A stretch of 64,000 nucleotides of DNA, taken from contig NZ_LNCD01000086.1 of NCBI RefSeq assembly GCF_001542405.1, positions 1-64,000 on the forward strand, given 5' to 3'. The translations under genes and the position numbers were made by a program. The notes under the pieces were generated by a model. The model did not search any database. It saw only the letters and a program-made list of their open reading frames with translations, and was not told the DNA's origin. Of the stretch, positions 32,251 to 41,450 are shown in pieces (position 1 is the first letter of the stretch; every line of letters starts with the position of its first letter). This DNA comes from Rhizobium altiplani (GTDB lineage: Bacteria; Pseudomonadota; Alphaproteobacteria; Rhizobiales; Rhizobiaceae).

Positions 32251-34359
32251 TTATATCTTGCCCGCGACCTTGATCGCGAAAGCATATTCGAAGGCGATCT
32301 CCTCGAGGCGCTGGAAGCGTCCCGAAGCGCCGCCATGGCCGGCATCCATGTTGGTCTTCAACAGGATCGGTGCCGAGCCGGTGGTCTTTTCGCGCAGCCG
32401 CGCCGCCCACTTTGCCGGCTCCCAATAGGTGACGCGCGGATCGGTGAGGCCGCCGAGCGCCAGGATCGGCGGATAGGCCTTGGCGCCGACATTGTCGTAG
32501 GGCGAATAGGCGGCGATCTGCTCGTAGTCTTCCTTGCTCTCGATCGGGTTGCCCCATTCCGGCCATTCCGGCGGGGTCAGCGGTAGCGTGTCGTCGAGCA
32601 TGGTGTTCAGCACGTCGACGAAGGGAACGGCGGCAATCAGGCCGGCGAACTTTTCCGGCGCCATGTTGGCAACGGCGCCCATCAGCATGCCACCGGCCGA
32701 GCCGCCCTCGGCGATGATGTTGGCATAGGAGGTGAACTTCTCCTGATTCAGATAGTCAGCGGCGGCAATGAAGTCCTTGAAGGTGTTGGTCTTCTTTTCC
32801 ATCTTGCCGTCTTCGTACCATGCAAAGCCCTTGTCCTTGCCGCCGCGGATATGGGCGATGGCATAGACGAAGCCGCGATCGGCGAGCGACAGGCAGTTGG
32901 TGTTGAAGCCGGCCGGAATGGTGATGCCGTAGGCGCCGTAGCCGTAGAGCAGGCAGGGTGCCGAACCGTCGAGCGGCGTGTCCTTGCGATAGAGCAGGGT
33001 GACGGGCACCTGTTCGCCATCCCACGCGGGCGCGAACACGCGGCGGGTGACGTAATCGTCCGGATTGTGGCCCGAGGGCACCTCCTGGGTCTTCAACAGC
33101 GTGCGCTCGCGCGTCACCATGTTGTAGTCGTAGAGCTGCGACGGCGTCGTCATCGAGGAATAGGAGAAACGGATGACGTCGGTGTCGTATTCCGCGGCCC
33201 CCTGCAGCCCGAGCGAATAGGCCTCTTCGGCAAAGGCGATCGCGTGTTCCTCGCCGGTGCGACGGTCACGGATGATTATCTGCGGCAGGCCGTCCTTGCG
33301 CTCCAGCCAGAGCAGGTGGCGGACATAGGCCATGTGGCTGATGATCAAGGTTCCCGGCTTGTGCGGCACGACCTCGCGCCAGTTCGCCTTGCCCGGGTTT
33401 TCAATCGGCGCTTCCATGATCTTGAAATCCTTGGCGTCGCCGTCATTGGTCAGGATGTAGAAGACGTCGCCGCCTTCCGTCATCGAATATTCGATGCCTT
33501 CCTCGCGCTCGGCGACCAGCTTCGGCTCGGCCGTCAGGTCCTTGGTGGACAGCAGGCGGTATTCCGAGGTCTCGTGATCGTGGATGTCGATGTAGATGAA
33601 GTCGTCGAGCAGCGAACCGCCGACGCCCATGAAAAAGCCCGCATCCTTTTCCTCATAAACCAGCCGGTCTTCAGATTGAGGCGTGCCAAGAATGTGGTGG
33701 AACACCTTCGACGGGCGGTGGTTCTCATCGAGAGCAGAATAGAAGAAGCTCTTGCCATCGGGCGCCCAGACGCCGCCGCCGCCGGTGTTCCCGATCACGT
33801 CGGCCAGGTCCTCGCCAGTCGCAAGGTCGCGCACGCGCAGCGTATAGAACTCAGAACCCTTGTCGTCGTAACCCCAGATGCCACGGCTGTGGTCGGTCGA
33901 GTGATCGAGGCCGGCGAGCCTGAAATAGGCCTTGCCCGCGGCCTCCTTGTCGCCGTCGAGCAGAACGGTGCGGATAGCCTCGTCCTTGACGGCGCCGTTA
34001 CGCGGAATCCGGAAATAGCGAGGCTGTTCGCCGCCGGTCACGAAGAAGGTACCGTAGGCGTAGTCGCCGTCCTTCATCGGCACGGAGCTGTCGTCTTCCT
34101 TGATGCGGCCGCGCATCTCCGAAAACAGCGTCTTCTGCAGCACCTTTGTGTCTTCCATGGCCGCGTTCATGTAGACGTTTTCGGCTTCCAGATGTTGGCG
34201 GATCGCGGGATCGAGGATCGCGGGATCCTTGAACATCGCCTGCCAGTTGTCGGCGCGCAGCCAGGCATAGTCGTCGGTGCGGGTGATGCCGTGGCGCGTA
34301 TCGGAGATCGGCTTCTTGGCGGCGACGGGTGGGTTCGGCAGGTTCTTGAAGACGGTCAA
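32251..34359 (-). CDS. ptrB: Oligopeptidase B (S9A serine peptidase)
   Basis: A TTG at 34359 with GGAG six to seven bases upstream starts a 702-residue protein. An in-frame ATG at 34464 would add 35 residues of unlikely sequence. The N-terminal half is a beta-propeller and the C-terminal half an alpha/beta hydrolase with Ser554 (GGSAGG), Asp640 (GGLTDPRV) and His675 (DAGHGG). Oligopeptidase B cleaves short peptides after Arg or Lys in the cytoplasm. No signal peptide is present. Confidence 0.9.
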   Translation of the reverse strand: MTVFKNLPNPPVAAKKPISDTRHGITRTDDYAWLRADNWQAMFKDPAILDPAIRQHLEAENVYMNAAMEDTKVLQKTLFSEMRGRIKEDDSSVPMKDGDYAYGTFFVTGGEQPRYFRIPRNGAVKDEAIRTVLLDGDKEAAGKAYFRLAGLDHSTDHSRGIWGYDDKGSEFYTLRVRDLATGEDLADVIGNTGGGGVWAPDGKSFFYSALDENHRPSKVFHHILGTPQSEDRLVYEEKDAGFFMGVGGSLLDDFIYIDIHDHETSEYRLLSTKDLTAEPKLVAEREEGIEYSMTEGGDVFYILTNDGDAKDFKIMEAPIENPGKANWREVVPHKPGTLIISHMAYVRHLLWLERKDGLPQIIIRDRRTGEEHAIAFAEEAYSLGLQGAAEYDTDVIRFSYSSMTTPSQLYDYNMVTRERTLLKTQEVPSGHNPDDYVTRRVFAPAWDGEQVPVTLLYRKDTPLDGSAPCLLYGYGAYGITIPAGFNTNCLSLADRGFVYAIAHIRGGKDKGFAWYEDGKMEKKTNTFKDFIAAADYLNQEKFTSYANIIAEGGSAGGMLMGAVANMAPEKFAGLIAAVPFVDVLNTMLDDTLPLTPPEWPEWGNPIESKEDYEQIAAYSPYDNVGAKAYPPILALGGLTDPRVTYWEPAKWAARLREKTTGSAPILLKTNMDAGHGGASGRFQRLEEIAFEYAFAIKVAGKI

Positions 34360-34594
34360 GGAAAGCTCCGGAAACGTGATGTCAGGTGGGCAAGAGATAG
34401 AGAGGCGGATGCCTGGGATCAAGCGCCCAAGACGGCCCTGTGGCAAAACCGAAGGAATGCTCACGTTGCCTTGATGTCACCACATTGTTTAAGAAAGTCC
34501 GCTATGCCACCCGGAATTCGCCCCTCGTACGACCGTCAAACCACGGTTCTCCACAGGCGATTCCGGAATGAGAATGCAAAGGAATCCCACCGTA

Positions 34595-34984
34595 ATGCCA
34601 AAACGTCTCGTGTTGCTTCTGTCCGCATTTAGCCTTGCTTTTCCAGCCTTCGCAGTCGATCCCGCCATCAAGAAGCAACTCGAAAAGCTTGATCCCGCGA
34701 CCCGCCTCGAACAGAGCTGTGACACGGAGGCGATGAGCCGAATCAACAAGGACGAGACCGGCTACAAGCCCGACAAGGTCATCGCCTACACGTTCAAGGA
34801 TCCCGTTCCGAGCGACGACAGGCTGGAGGCGCCAGGCGCGGTCTTCCGCAGCAAGGGCGACTGGTATCATCTCTCCTACACCTGCATTACCGGCCCGCAG
34901 CACATCAATGTCCGCGATCTGCAATACAAGATTGGTGAAAAGGTCCCGCGCGAGAAGTGGGAAAAATATTACCTCTATGATTGA
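34595..34984 (+). CDS. DUF930 secreted protein
   Basis: From the ATG at 34595 the 129-residue product starts with a signal peptide (KRLVLLLSAFSLAFPAFA). Earlier in-frame ATGs at 34568 and 34574 are possible. The mature part carries the DUF930 pattern: KLDPATRLEQSCDTEAM, KPDKVIAYTFKDP and WYHLSYTCITGP, with two cysteines placed for a disulfide. DUF930 proteins are periplasmic, common in Rhizobiales, and without known function. Confidence 0.82.
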   Translation: MPKRLVLLLSAFSLAFPAFAVDPAIKKQLEKLDPATRLEQSCDTEAMSRINKDETGYKPDKVIAYTFKDPVPSDDRLEAPGAVFRSKGDWYHLSYTCITGPQHINVRDLQYKIGEKVPREKWEKYYLYD

Positions 34985-35156
34985 TCGCGGCGCGCGCCGT
35001 GAGTTGCCTTTCTGAAGCCTTAGTCCTCAGGCATCAGAATTGCCGCTGAAGCCGGCGGCGAATCGCAGCAGCGACCGCAGGCGGCATCAAACCACATGGC
35101 GCCTGAACGCGGTGTGCATTATGCAGCGCTTGAACCAAGAACGGCTTCTCTTTGGC

Positions 35157-35969
35157 ATGAATCGTATTCTTCTCGTTTCGGCGTTGCTGATCGCATCCGC
35201 CTCGATTGTGTCCGCTGCCGCTCCTCCGCCGGAGGAAGCGCCGGTCGTCACCGCGCCCTCGAAGGTCGTGCAGGCCCCCAAGATGGCAGCAGGGCCGAAG
35301 CTGGTTGAGCCGCATCTGCGCATTGCCCGGTCGGGCATCAAGGGTCACGCGCGGGTGGCGCTGACTTTTGACGCTTGCATGGGTCAGGCCGACGACCGCA
35401 TCCTCTCGGTGCTGGTCCAGGAGCGCATTCCCGCGACCATTTTCGTCACTGCGCGCTGGCTGAAGCACAATCCGCAGGCGCTGCAGGTCTTCCTTGAGAA
35501 TCCCGATCTGTTCGAACTCGAGAACCACGGTCAGAATCACGTTCCAGCCGTCGACAAGCCGGTCTCGATCTATGGCATCGCGTCCGCGGGCTCGCCCGAG
35601 GCCGTGCGGCAGGAAGTGCAGGGCGGTGCCGATGCGATGCTCGCAGCCGGTATTGCCCCGCCGCACTGGTTCCGCGGCTCGACCGCCAAATACGACCTCT
35701 CCGCCATCGCCCAGATTCGCGACATGGGGTACCGCATCGCCGGTTACTCGGTGAATGGAGACGGCGGCTCGCTGCTCGGCGCCGCTGTCACGGAAAAGCG
35801 CATTGCATCGGCCAAAGACGGCGACGTCGTGATCTCCCACATCAACCAGCCGACCCACGCCGCCGGCGAGGGCGTCGCCAAGGCGATCGTCGATCTCATG
35901 GCCAAGGGTGTCGAATTCGTCCGGCTGCAGGATGTCGAGGACACCGGCGACGACCGGACGACGCAGTGA
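35157..35969 (+). CDS. Secreted polysaccharide deacetylase-family protein
   Basis: The 270-residue protein has a signal peptide (NRILLVSALLIASASIVSA) and a NodB-homology domain. The family motifs appear as ALTFDACMG (catalytic Asp), HGQNH (metal-binding His pair), FRGSTAKYD and a late DVVISHIN with His. It probably removes acetyl groups from a cell-envelope or extracellular polysaccharide. ATG codons at 35040 and 35121 are in frame, but the signal peptide is best placed from 35157. Confidence 0.85.
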   Translation: MNRILLVSALLIASASIVSAAAPPPEEAPVVTAPSKVVQAPKMAAGPKLVEPHLRIARSGIKGHARVALTFDACMGQADDRILSVLVQERIPATIFVTARWLKHNPQALQVFLENPDLFELENHGQNHVPAVDKPVSIYGIASAGSPEAVRQEVQGGADAMLAAGIAPPHWFRGSTAKYDLSAIAQIRDMGYRIAGYSVNGDGGSLLGAAVTEKRIASAKDGDVVISHINQPTHAAGEGVAKAIVDLMAKGVEFVRLQDVEDTGDDRTTQ

Positions 35970-35970
35970 G

Positions 35971-37263
35971 CTAGCCAAGGGCGCTCTGTAGCGTTTCCTC
36001 ACTCACGTTCGAGGGTAGGGGCACGTCGGGCGCGTCGCGATCCAGCGCGAAATCATCAAACCAGTCGCGGTACCCTCCGCCGATCAGTGCGCCGATAACC
36101 TGTGTCGCAAGATAGGAGAAGGTGATGCCGTTGCCGCCATAGCCATAGGCGGCGTAGACTTGTGGCATCGAGGGAACCGGACCGATCAGCGGTAGGCCGT
36201 CCGACGTCTCCCCGAACGTGCCGCACCATGCCGTCGCGACGCGGGTGTCGGCGCTGGACCAGAGCCGCTTCATCTTCTCCCGGATCGTCATGATCTTTTC
36301 GGCCAGCTTGGCGTCGCGGGCCGCGGGGTCGACGGTGTCGTCATCCTCGCCGCCAGCGATGATCCGCCCATCAGGCGTCGTGCGCATGTAGAGATAGGGG
36401 TGGCTGTCTTCCCAGATCAGCACCTGATCGCGCCAGAGCGCTGCCGGATCCTGCGGTATCGTCGCCAGCGCCCAGCTCGATGTCATCCGGTGCTGTTTTG
36501 GCATATCGATGCCCGGCATGGCGTAGCCGGTGGCGAGCACCGCCGTTTTTGCCTCGATGACGAACGCACCGTCTGTTTCGGCGCTGACCCGCCCGCCTTC
36601 GCTATGTAGCTTGGTGACCGAGGCGCTGATCAGGCGCGCGCCTTGCTTCACGGCAATGTCCAGAAGGCCCCAGGTCAGGAGCAGCGGATCGGCCTCCGCC
36701 GAGCCGCGCGACAGGATGCCCCCATCGCGGTCGACTTCGAACTCGGTAAAGAGATCGCAATGTTCCAGATACCGGCTTGGCAGTCCGGCACGACGACGCA
36801 GCTCGACCTCCCTGCGAAGATCGCCCGCGCCCTCCTGGTTATTGGCGAGGAACAGCGATTGCCGGGGAAGCAGGTTGCAGGCGATCCGGTGGGCGACGAT
36901 CAGCTTGGAGAGACCGGTGACCGAGGCTGCGCTCCGCCTGTAGATGCCGGCGGCGCGTTCGAAGCCATGGAAACGCTCGAGTTCGCTGAGCGTTCGGTCT
37001 ATCTCCCACTGCAGCATGGCGGTGCTCACTGCCGTGCTGCCGAGACCCGGCGTCTCGCGGTCGACGATGACCACGGAAAGACCTCGTTCCGCGAGGTGCT
37101 GGCCCATCAGCGCGCCGGTAATCCCGCCGCCGATCACCATGGCGTCGACTTTGAGATTGTCCTGAAGTGGCTGGTAATTGGGCTTTGTTCCTGCGTGGCT
37201 CCAAGGGGAGGTGCCGCTCTTCAGCCGGTTCTGGCTGGAATCTGCAAGATCGATTTCTGCCAT
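35971..37263 (-). CDS. FAD-dependent oxidoreductase (D-amino acid oxidase family)
   Basis: The 430-residue protein has a dinucleotide-binding motif VIGGGITGALMGQHLAERG starting near residue 43, preceded by an extended N-terminus. DAO-family elements include GLGSTAVSTAMLQWEIDRTL, FVIEAKTAVLATGYAMPG and the C-terminal YAAYGYGGNGITFSYLATQVIG. Proteins of this group oxidise amines or amino acids. There is no Rieske domain. It is 19 bp downstream of the AI-2E-type permease gene and probably in the same transcript. Confidence 0.87.
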   Translation of the reverse strand: MAEIDLADSSQNRLKSGTSPWSHAGTKPNYQPLQDNLKVDAMVIGGGITGALMGQHLAERGLSVVIVDRETPGLGSTAVSTAMLQWEIDRTLSELERFHGFERAAGIYRRSAASVTGLSKLIVAHRIACNLLPRQSLFLANNQEGAGDLRREVELRRRAGLPSRYLEHCDLFTEFEVDRDGGILSRGSAEADPLLLTWGLLDIAVKQGARLISASVTKLHSEGGRVSAETDGAFVIEAKTAVLATGYAMPGIDMPKQHRMTSSWALATIPQDPAALWRDQVLIWEDSHPYLYMRTTPDGRIIAGGEDDDTVDPAARDAKLAEKIMTIREKMKRLWSSADTRVATAWCGTFGETSDGLPLIGPVPSMPQVYAAYGYGGNGITFSYLATQVIGALIGGGYRDWFDDFALDRDAPDVPLPSNVSEETLQSALG

Positions 37264-37282
37264 CTGACGCTTCTTACCTCAA

Positions 37283-38449
37283 TTATTTCGGCAATTGCGG
37301 TTGCAGTCTCTCTTCGATGAAAAGTTCATCGACGATGGTCATGACAATCAGCGATAGTGGTAGTGCCAGCATAGCACCAACTGCGCCCCACATCCAAGTC
37401 CAGAACAAGATCGCCAGAAACACCACGAAGGGATTGATTTCCAGGCGCTTTCCCATGACCGCCGGGAAGATCAGGTTTTCCATGACGAGGTGGACGATGA
37501 AGAATGCCGCCGCTGGCATAAGGCCCACCACGATGCCGTCATGCGTGATGATCCCCGCGATGGCGACCGCCAGCGTCATCATCGTAATGCCGAGATAGGG
37601 GATGAAGCTCGACAGGAACGCGAAGAAGCCCCAGAGCACCGGCGCCGACAGGCCGCCTACATAGGCGATCACCATCATCACGAGGCCAAGGCAGACGTAG
37701 ATCAGCGACGCCGTCGCAAAATAAAATCCGAGAACCTGTTCCACGCCGTTGATCACGCGGATGGCGGCAAGCCGCTGCGAGCGCGACCGGAACACCATAA
37801 TGATGGATTTGCGCAACGTCACCCGTCCGGCAAGGAAAAGCAGCAACGCGGCGAAGAAGATCAACGCCTGCACGAGGGCAGGGGTGAGATTGGTGCTGAC
37901 GAGATGCACGACGTTGCCAGTGTTCTCCAGAAGCTTCTCACTCGACATTGGTCCGGTCTGGAAAGTCTCCGGCGTAATGTGCAGCCACTTGATGCGCTCG
38001 AGATAGGGCATGAGGCGGTTGAAGGTCTTCTCGACGAAGGCCGGGCCCTCGTTGACGAGCCTTGTCACCGGTCCGGCAAGCGAATTGGCGAGAAGCGCGA
38101 TCACAAGCGCAACCGCAGTAGACAGGATGACCGCATTGGTGATGCGCGGCACGCCGAGCTTGCTGAGCTTTTCCGCCAGCAGCCCAAGGATCATGCCGAC
38201 GACGACGGCGAGCGTCACCGGAATGAGGATCAACGACATCATGTAGATGGCCGATAGTGCAAGCACTCCAAAGATACCGATGACGGCCCAGGCCATGCTG
38301 ACATCAAGCCCGTCCTTCTCCAGGCGACGCATCGGCGCTTGTGGCATCTCCTCCGTGTCCTGGGTCAGTTTTTCTGCCCAGGCGCTGACGGGAGTCGTGC
38401 CCACTGTCATTTTGCTGGCCTGCTTGCGGATGCCGTTGGCAATTCCCAT
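37283..38449 (-). CDS. AI-2E (PerM/TqsA) family membrane transporter
   Basis: A 388-residue inner-membrane protein has about seven to eight hydrophobic segments and the family signature FLSSFIPYLGITMMTLAVAIAG near residue 290, followed by FPAVMGKRLEINPFVVFLAILFW. Family members have been linked to autoinducer-2 export and sodium/proton exchange. The substrate here is unknown. Its N-terminal 60 residues are soluble. Confidence 0.85.
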   Translation of the reverse strand: MGIANGIRKQASKMTVGTTPVSAWAEKLTQDTEEMPQAPMRRLEKDGLDVSMAWAVIGIFGVLALSAIYMMSLILIPVTLAVVVGMILGLLAEKLSKLGVPRITNAVILSTAVALVIALLANSLAGPVTRLVNEGPAFVEKTFNRLMPYLERIKWLHITPETFQTGPMSSEKLLENTGNVVHLVSTNLTPALVQALIFFAALLLFLAGRVTLRKSIIMVFRSRSQRLAAIRVINGVEQVLGFYFATASLIYVCLGLVMMVIAYVGGLSAPVLWGFFAFLSSFIPYLGITMMTLAVAIAGIITHDGIVVGLMPAAAFFIVHLVMENLIFPAVMGKRLEINPFVVFLAILFWTWMWGAVGAMLALPLSLIVMTIVDELFIEERLQPQLPK

Positions 38450-38519
38450 CGATAGACGATCCCCGGAAGCCCAGTTGCTTCGCGACGGAAACGCGCGGAA
38501 CCCCTTCAGGTTCCTAAGG

Positions 38520-39473
38520 TCAGGCAGACAGGGTCAGGCCGATGCCCCAGGGATCATGCAGGAAGACACCGCCATTGCGCGTTTCACTCTTGATCTCCAG
38601 TTCGTCGAGCTTGGTGACAGCTTTTTTGAGCGTTTCCTTGTCGTTGAAGCGTAGCGTGTAGTCGGAAAGGCCCGTTATGCCCTCGGCGCGGGTGCCGGCG
38701 CCGCGGCTGTTCCAGATGTTGGCGGCGACATGGTGATGGTAGTCGCCGGTCGCAAAGAAGCTGGCGCCGGGATAGCGCGCCATCAGCTCCAGGCCAAGAA
38801 TATCGCGGTAGAAGGTGTCTGCTTCCGGAATGTTGCCGACCTGCAGGTGGATGTGGCCGATTGCCGTTCCGTCGGCCATTCCGTTCCAGGCATCGTTGGG
38901 TGCGCTGTTGTAGAGCGATTGCAGATCGAGGCGAAGCGTCGCCATTTCCACCTGACCGTCCGGCTGGAATTTCCATTGGTCGTGGGAACGGTCGGCATAG
39001 ATCTCGATGCCGTTGCCTTCCGGATCGGAGAGATAGATGGCCTCGCTGACGAGGTGATCGGATGCGCCATCCAGGACGACATTGTTGTGCGCCGCGTGGC
39101 GCAGCCAGCGGGCGAGCTCGGTGCGGCTGGGCATCAGGAAGGCCGTATGGAAAAGGCCGGCTGCGTTGCGCGGTGCGACACGCACATCCTTGCCTGTCGT
39201 CAGCGTCAGAAGCGGCGTGCCGTCGACACCGAGGATTTCGCCGCTCGCGCTTTTCTCGATGACATTAAGGCCAAGCATCGATTGATAGAAATTGGAAACC
39301 AGCGGCAGGTCGGTGACGACGAGATGCGACTGATCGACATAGGCAGGACGGGTCAGGGCGTAGGACGTTTCAGTGGTCATGGGCGTATCTCCTGCCTTGG
39401 ATGGGGGAGGCATACCGGCGGTAGCGGCGAAAGCGCCGCCCGTAGCAATACCAAGGAATTTGCGCCGGTTCAT
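38520..39473 (-). CDS. VOC-superfamily dioxygenase/glyoxalase-like protein with Tat-like leader
   Basis: Two vicinal-oxygen-chelate modules are visible. The first begins HLVVTDLPLVSNFYQSMLGL and has SDPEGNGIEIYAD. The second begins HIHLQVGNIPEADTFYRDILGLEL and ends FLHDPWGIGLTL. Metal ligands His...His...Glu are spread over these modules, as in catechol-2,3-dioxygenase-type proteins. The start at 39473 opens with a twin-arginine-like sequence (NRRKFLGIATGGAFAATAG). An ATG at 39380 with a very good AGGAG is the alternative and would give a cytoplasmic form. Both may be used. Confidence 0.82.
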   Translation of the reverse strand: MNRRKFLGIATGGAFAATAGMPPPSKAGDTPMTTETSYALTRPAYVDQSHLVVTDLPLVSNFYQSMLGLNVIEKSASGEILGVDGTPLLTLTTGKDVRVAPRNAAGLFHTAFLMPSRTELARWLRHAAHNNVVLDGASDHLVSEAIYLSDPEGNGIEIYADRSHDQWKFQPDGQVEMATLRLDLQSLYNSAPNDAWNGMADGTAIGHIHLQVGNIPEADTFYRDILGLELMARYPGASFFATGDYHHHVAANIWNSRGAGTRAEGITGLSDYTLRFNDKETLKKAVTKLDELEIKSETRNGGVFLHDPWGIGLTLSA

Positions 39474-39596
39474 GTGCCTCAGAGGTTCCCTTGGTCGCTG
39501 TACTTGATCCCTATATGGCGCATTCTGATTGTTCACAGAAGATCCGATTTTGACGATTCAGCGTTCGATGCCTGTTGACAAGAATCCATCCTGATC

Positions 39597-39610
39597 TTGA
39601 TCTTGATCAA
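39597..39610. promoter_or_regulatory. FNR/FixK-type box upstream of the universal stress gene
   Basis: TTGATCTTGATCAA fits the TTGAT-N4-ATCAA consensus of FNR/FixK proteins perfectly. Its centre is about 69 bases before the usp start codon, so activation from a start site about 41 bases downstream would leave a short leader. Confidence 0.75.
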
Positions 39611-39672
39611 AGCGCCTTATTTATCTCTTGAGAGGATGTGGCCGTAAGAAACGGCAGCGCTGGAGGGCCTGA

Positions 39673-40089
39673 ATGTACAAGAGAATCATCGTTCCGATAG
39701 AAATAGGCGGGTTGGACAGGGGCGAAAAGGCGCTCCGCAAGGCATCCACGCTCCTTGAAAAAGGTGGCGAGATCATTTTGCTCAACGTTGTCGAGGACGT
39801 TCCCACCTATGTCGCGATCGATCTGCCGCCCGAGCTGCGGCAAAACGCGATCGACGATGCCGAACAGAAACTCGGCATGCTGATCCGCACGAGCGGCATA
39901 CCGGCAATGATCGAGATCGGTCACGGCCGCCCCGCCCACAGTATCCTCGCTGCCGCCGAAGCGCATGATGCGGATCTGATCATCGTCGCCTCGCACATTC
40001 CCGACTTCAGCAACTACTTCATCGGTGCCACCGCCGACCGCGTCGTCAGGCATGCCAAATGCTCGGTGCTGGTCGATAGGCAGCGCTGA
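39673..40089 (+). CDS. Universal stress protein, UspA family
   Basis: The 138-residue single-domain protein starts MYKRIIVPIEIG. It has the ATP-type loop near the C-terminus in altered form (IGATADRVVRHAKCSVLVDR instead of the strict G-2x-G-9x-G-S/T). Such proteins bind ATP or AMP and support survival under stress and low oxygen. The FNR/FixK-type box upstream suggests induction at low oxygen together with the DksA-like gene 36 bp downstream. Confidence 0.9.
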   Translation: MYKRIIVPIEIGGLDRGEKALRKASTLLEKGGEIILLNVVEDVPTYVAIDLPPELRQNAIDDAEQKLGMLIRTSGIPAMIEIGHGRPAHSILAAAEAHDADLIIVASHIPDFSNYFIGATADRVVRHAKCSVLVDRQR

Positions 40090-40125
40090 GAAGAACAACG
40101 GCAAAAGACCGATGGAGGAATATCC

Positions 40126-40443
40126 ATGACCGACACGCAGACCTACGAGCAGATCCTACGCAACCGCCAGCGCGAGCTTCTATCGCGGCTGAGTCGCATC
40201 GACGTTGATCTCGGGCGCACCAAGGAGCAGGACAGCGACGACCGCGCGATCGAGAGCGAGAACGACGAAGTGCTGGAGGGGCTTGGCCAGGCCGGCCAGG
40301 AAGAGCTGCGCGCCATCGACGCAGCCCTCGATCGGATCACGAAAGGCACGTATGGCACCTGCGTCCGCTGCGGCGAGCCGATTTCGAAGAAGCGTCTCGG
40401 CGCCGTACCCTATGCCCCGCTCTGTGAAGACTGCATGAGCTGA
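40126..40443 (+). CDS. TraR/DksA-type zinc-finger protein
   Basis: The 105-residue protein has an N-terminal coiled-coil (about 5-70, with several Asp/Glu near the tip) and a four-cysteine zinc finger: Cys79, Cys82, Cys100 and Cys103. DksA-like proteins enter the RNA polymerase secondary channel and adjust initiation with ppGpp. This is shorter than canonical DksA (about 150 residues), so it belongs to the shorter TraR-like group. It is likely cotranscribed with the universal stress gene. Confidence 0.87.
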   Translation: MTDTQTYEQILRNRQRELLSRLSRIDVDLGRTKEQDSDDRAIESENDEVLEGLGQAGQEELRAIDAALDRITKGTYGTCVRCGEPISKKRLGAVPYAPLCEDCMS

Positions 40444-40643
40444 GAGGCTCTCAGTCATTAAGGTGGCATGTCATCAAGGGTGGCCCATTTTCAGGCTACC
40501 CTTCTGCCTTCCACCTGTGTATCTCCACGCCGAAGCCAGAGCGTCCAAGGCTCACGAAGATGTAACGGCGTGCCATCGCTGTTGTGTTGCCTGCACACCG
40601 TTTCGGTGCGACGATCGGTTGGAAAGGTGAGGGGTTTCCCGGC

Positions 40644-41312
40644 ATGACAGAATTCAACGGCATCGGCTGGGCTTACGACAAATATGAGCTGATCGCCGAT
40701 GGGGTCGTCCATGGCATTGGGCTTGCTTTCGCGCTCATCGGCGCGACCGTTCTGATCTTCTACGCCACTCTCTGGAGTTCCAATGGCGAACTCGCGGCGG
40801 CATGGATCTACAGCGTAGGCCTCGTGCTGACGATCGGCATCTCCTTCTCCTATAACGCCTGGCCGGTTTCGCGGACGAAGTGGTTCCTTCGCCGGCTCGA
40901 TCATTCCTCGATTTTCATCCTGATCGCCGCCACCTACACACCCTTCCTGGAGCGTGGCGCCGACAGCCCGCTGCTGTTCGGGATGCTCATCGGCATCTGG
41001 GCGATCGCGGGGCTCGGCATCTTCCTGAAGTGCGCCCTTCCAGGCCGCTTCGACAAGGTTGCCATCCTTCTCTACCTCGGCATGGGGTGGAGCGGCGTCT
41101 TCGTGGCCGGGCCGGTGGCGGAGCGCATCCCCTTTGTATCGATGCTCCTGATCCTCATCGGCGGGATCATCTATTCCCTGGGTGTCATCTTCCACGTCTG
41201 GGAGAAGCTGCGCTTCCAGAACGCCATCTGGCACGGCTTCGTGGTCGCCGCGGCGGCCGTGCACTACTCGGCGGTGCTCACCTGCTTCAGCATGGCAGGC
41301 TCCGGGGTCTGA
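40644..41312 (+). CDS. Hemolysin III/PAQR-family membrane protein
   Basis: The 222-residue protein has seven hydrophobic segments. The conserved metal-site elements are DGVVHGIGLAFALIGA near the N-terminus, LDHSSIFILIAATYTPF in the middle and FQNAIWHGFVVAAAAVHYSAV at the end, which supply His and Asp residues as in PAQR receptors/hydrolases. Despite the family name a hemolytic role is not implied. The start at 40644 follows a GAGGGG site. Confidence 0.88.
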   Translation: MTEFNGIGWAYDKYELIADGVVHGIGLAFALIGATVLIFYATLWSSNGELAAAWIYSVGLVLTIGISFSYNAWPVSRTKWFLRRLDHSSIFILIAATYTPFLERGADSPLLFGMLIGIWAIAGLGIFLKCALPGRFDKVAILLYLGMGWSGVFVAGPVAERIPFVSMLLILIGGIIYSLGVIFHVWEKLRFQNAIWHGFVVAAAAVHYSAVLTCFSMAGSGV

Positions 41313-41450
41313 TCAGCCGGCCTGCGTGTCCATTTCGATCAATTCTCTGCTATCGCGAATGATCGCTTTCGTCCCGTCATTTCGTTGGTTTACAACGCTG
41401 AATGCCGGGCGTATGCCGCTTGCCGGAACCGAACTGAAACTGGACTTGAT

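Noticed and set aside
32851..34632. 593-codon plus-strand ORF opposite the oligopeptidase gene
   Set aside because: It is a shadow of a gene with complete catalytic motifs and has no recognisable domain.
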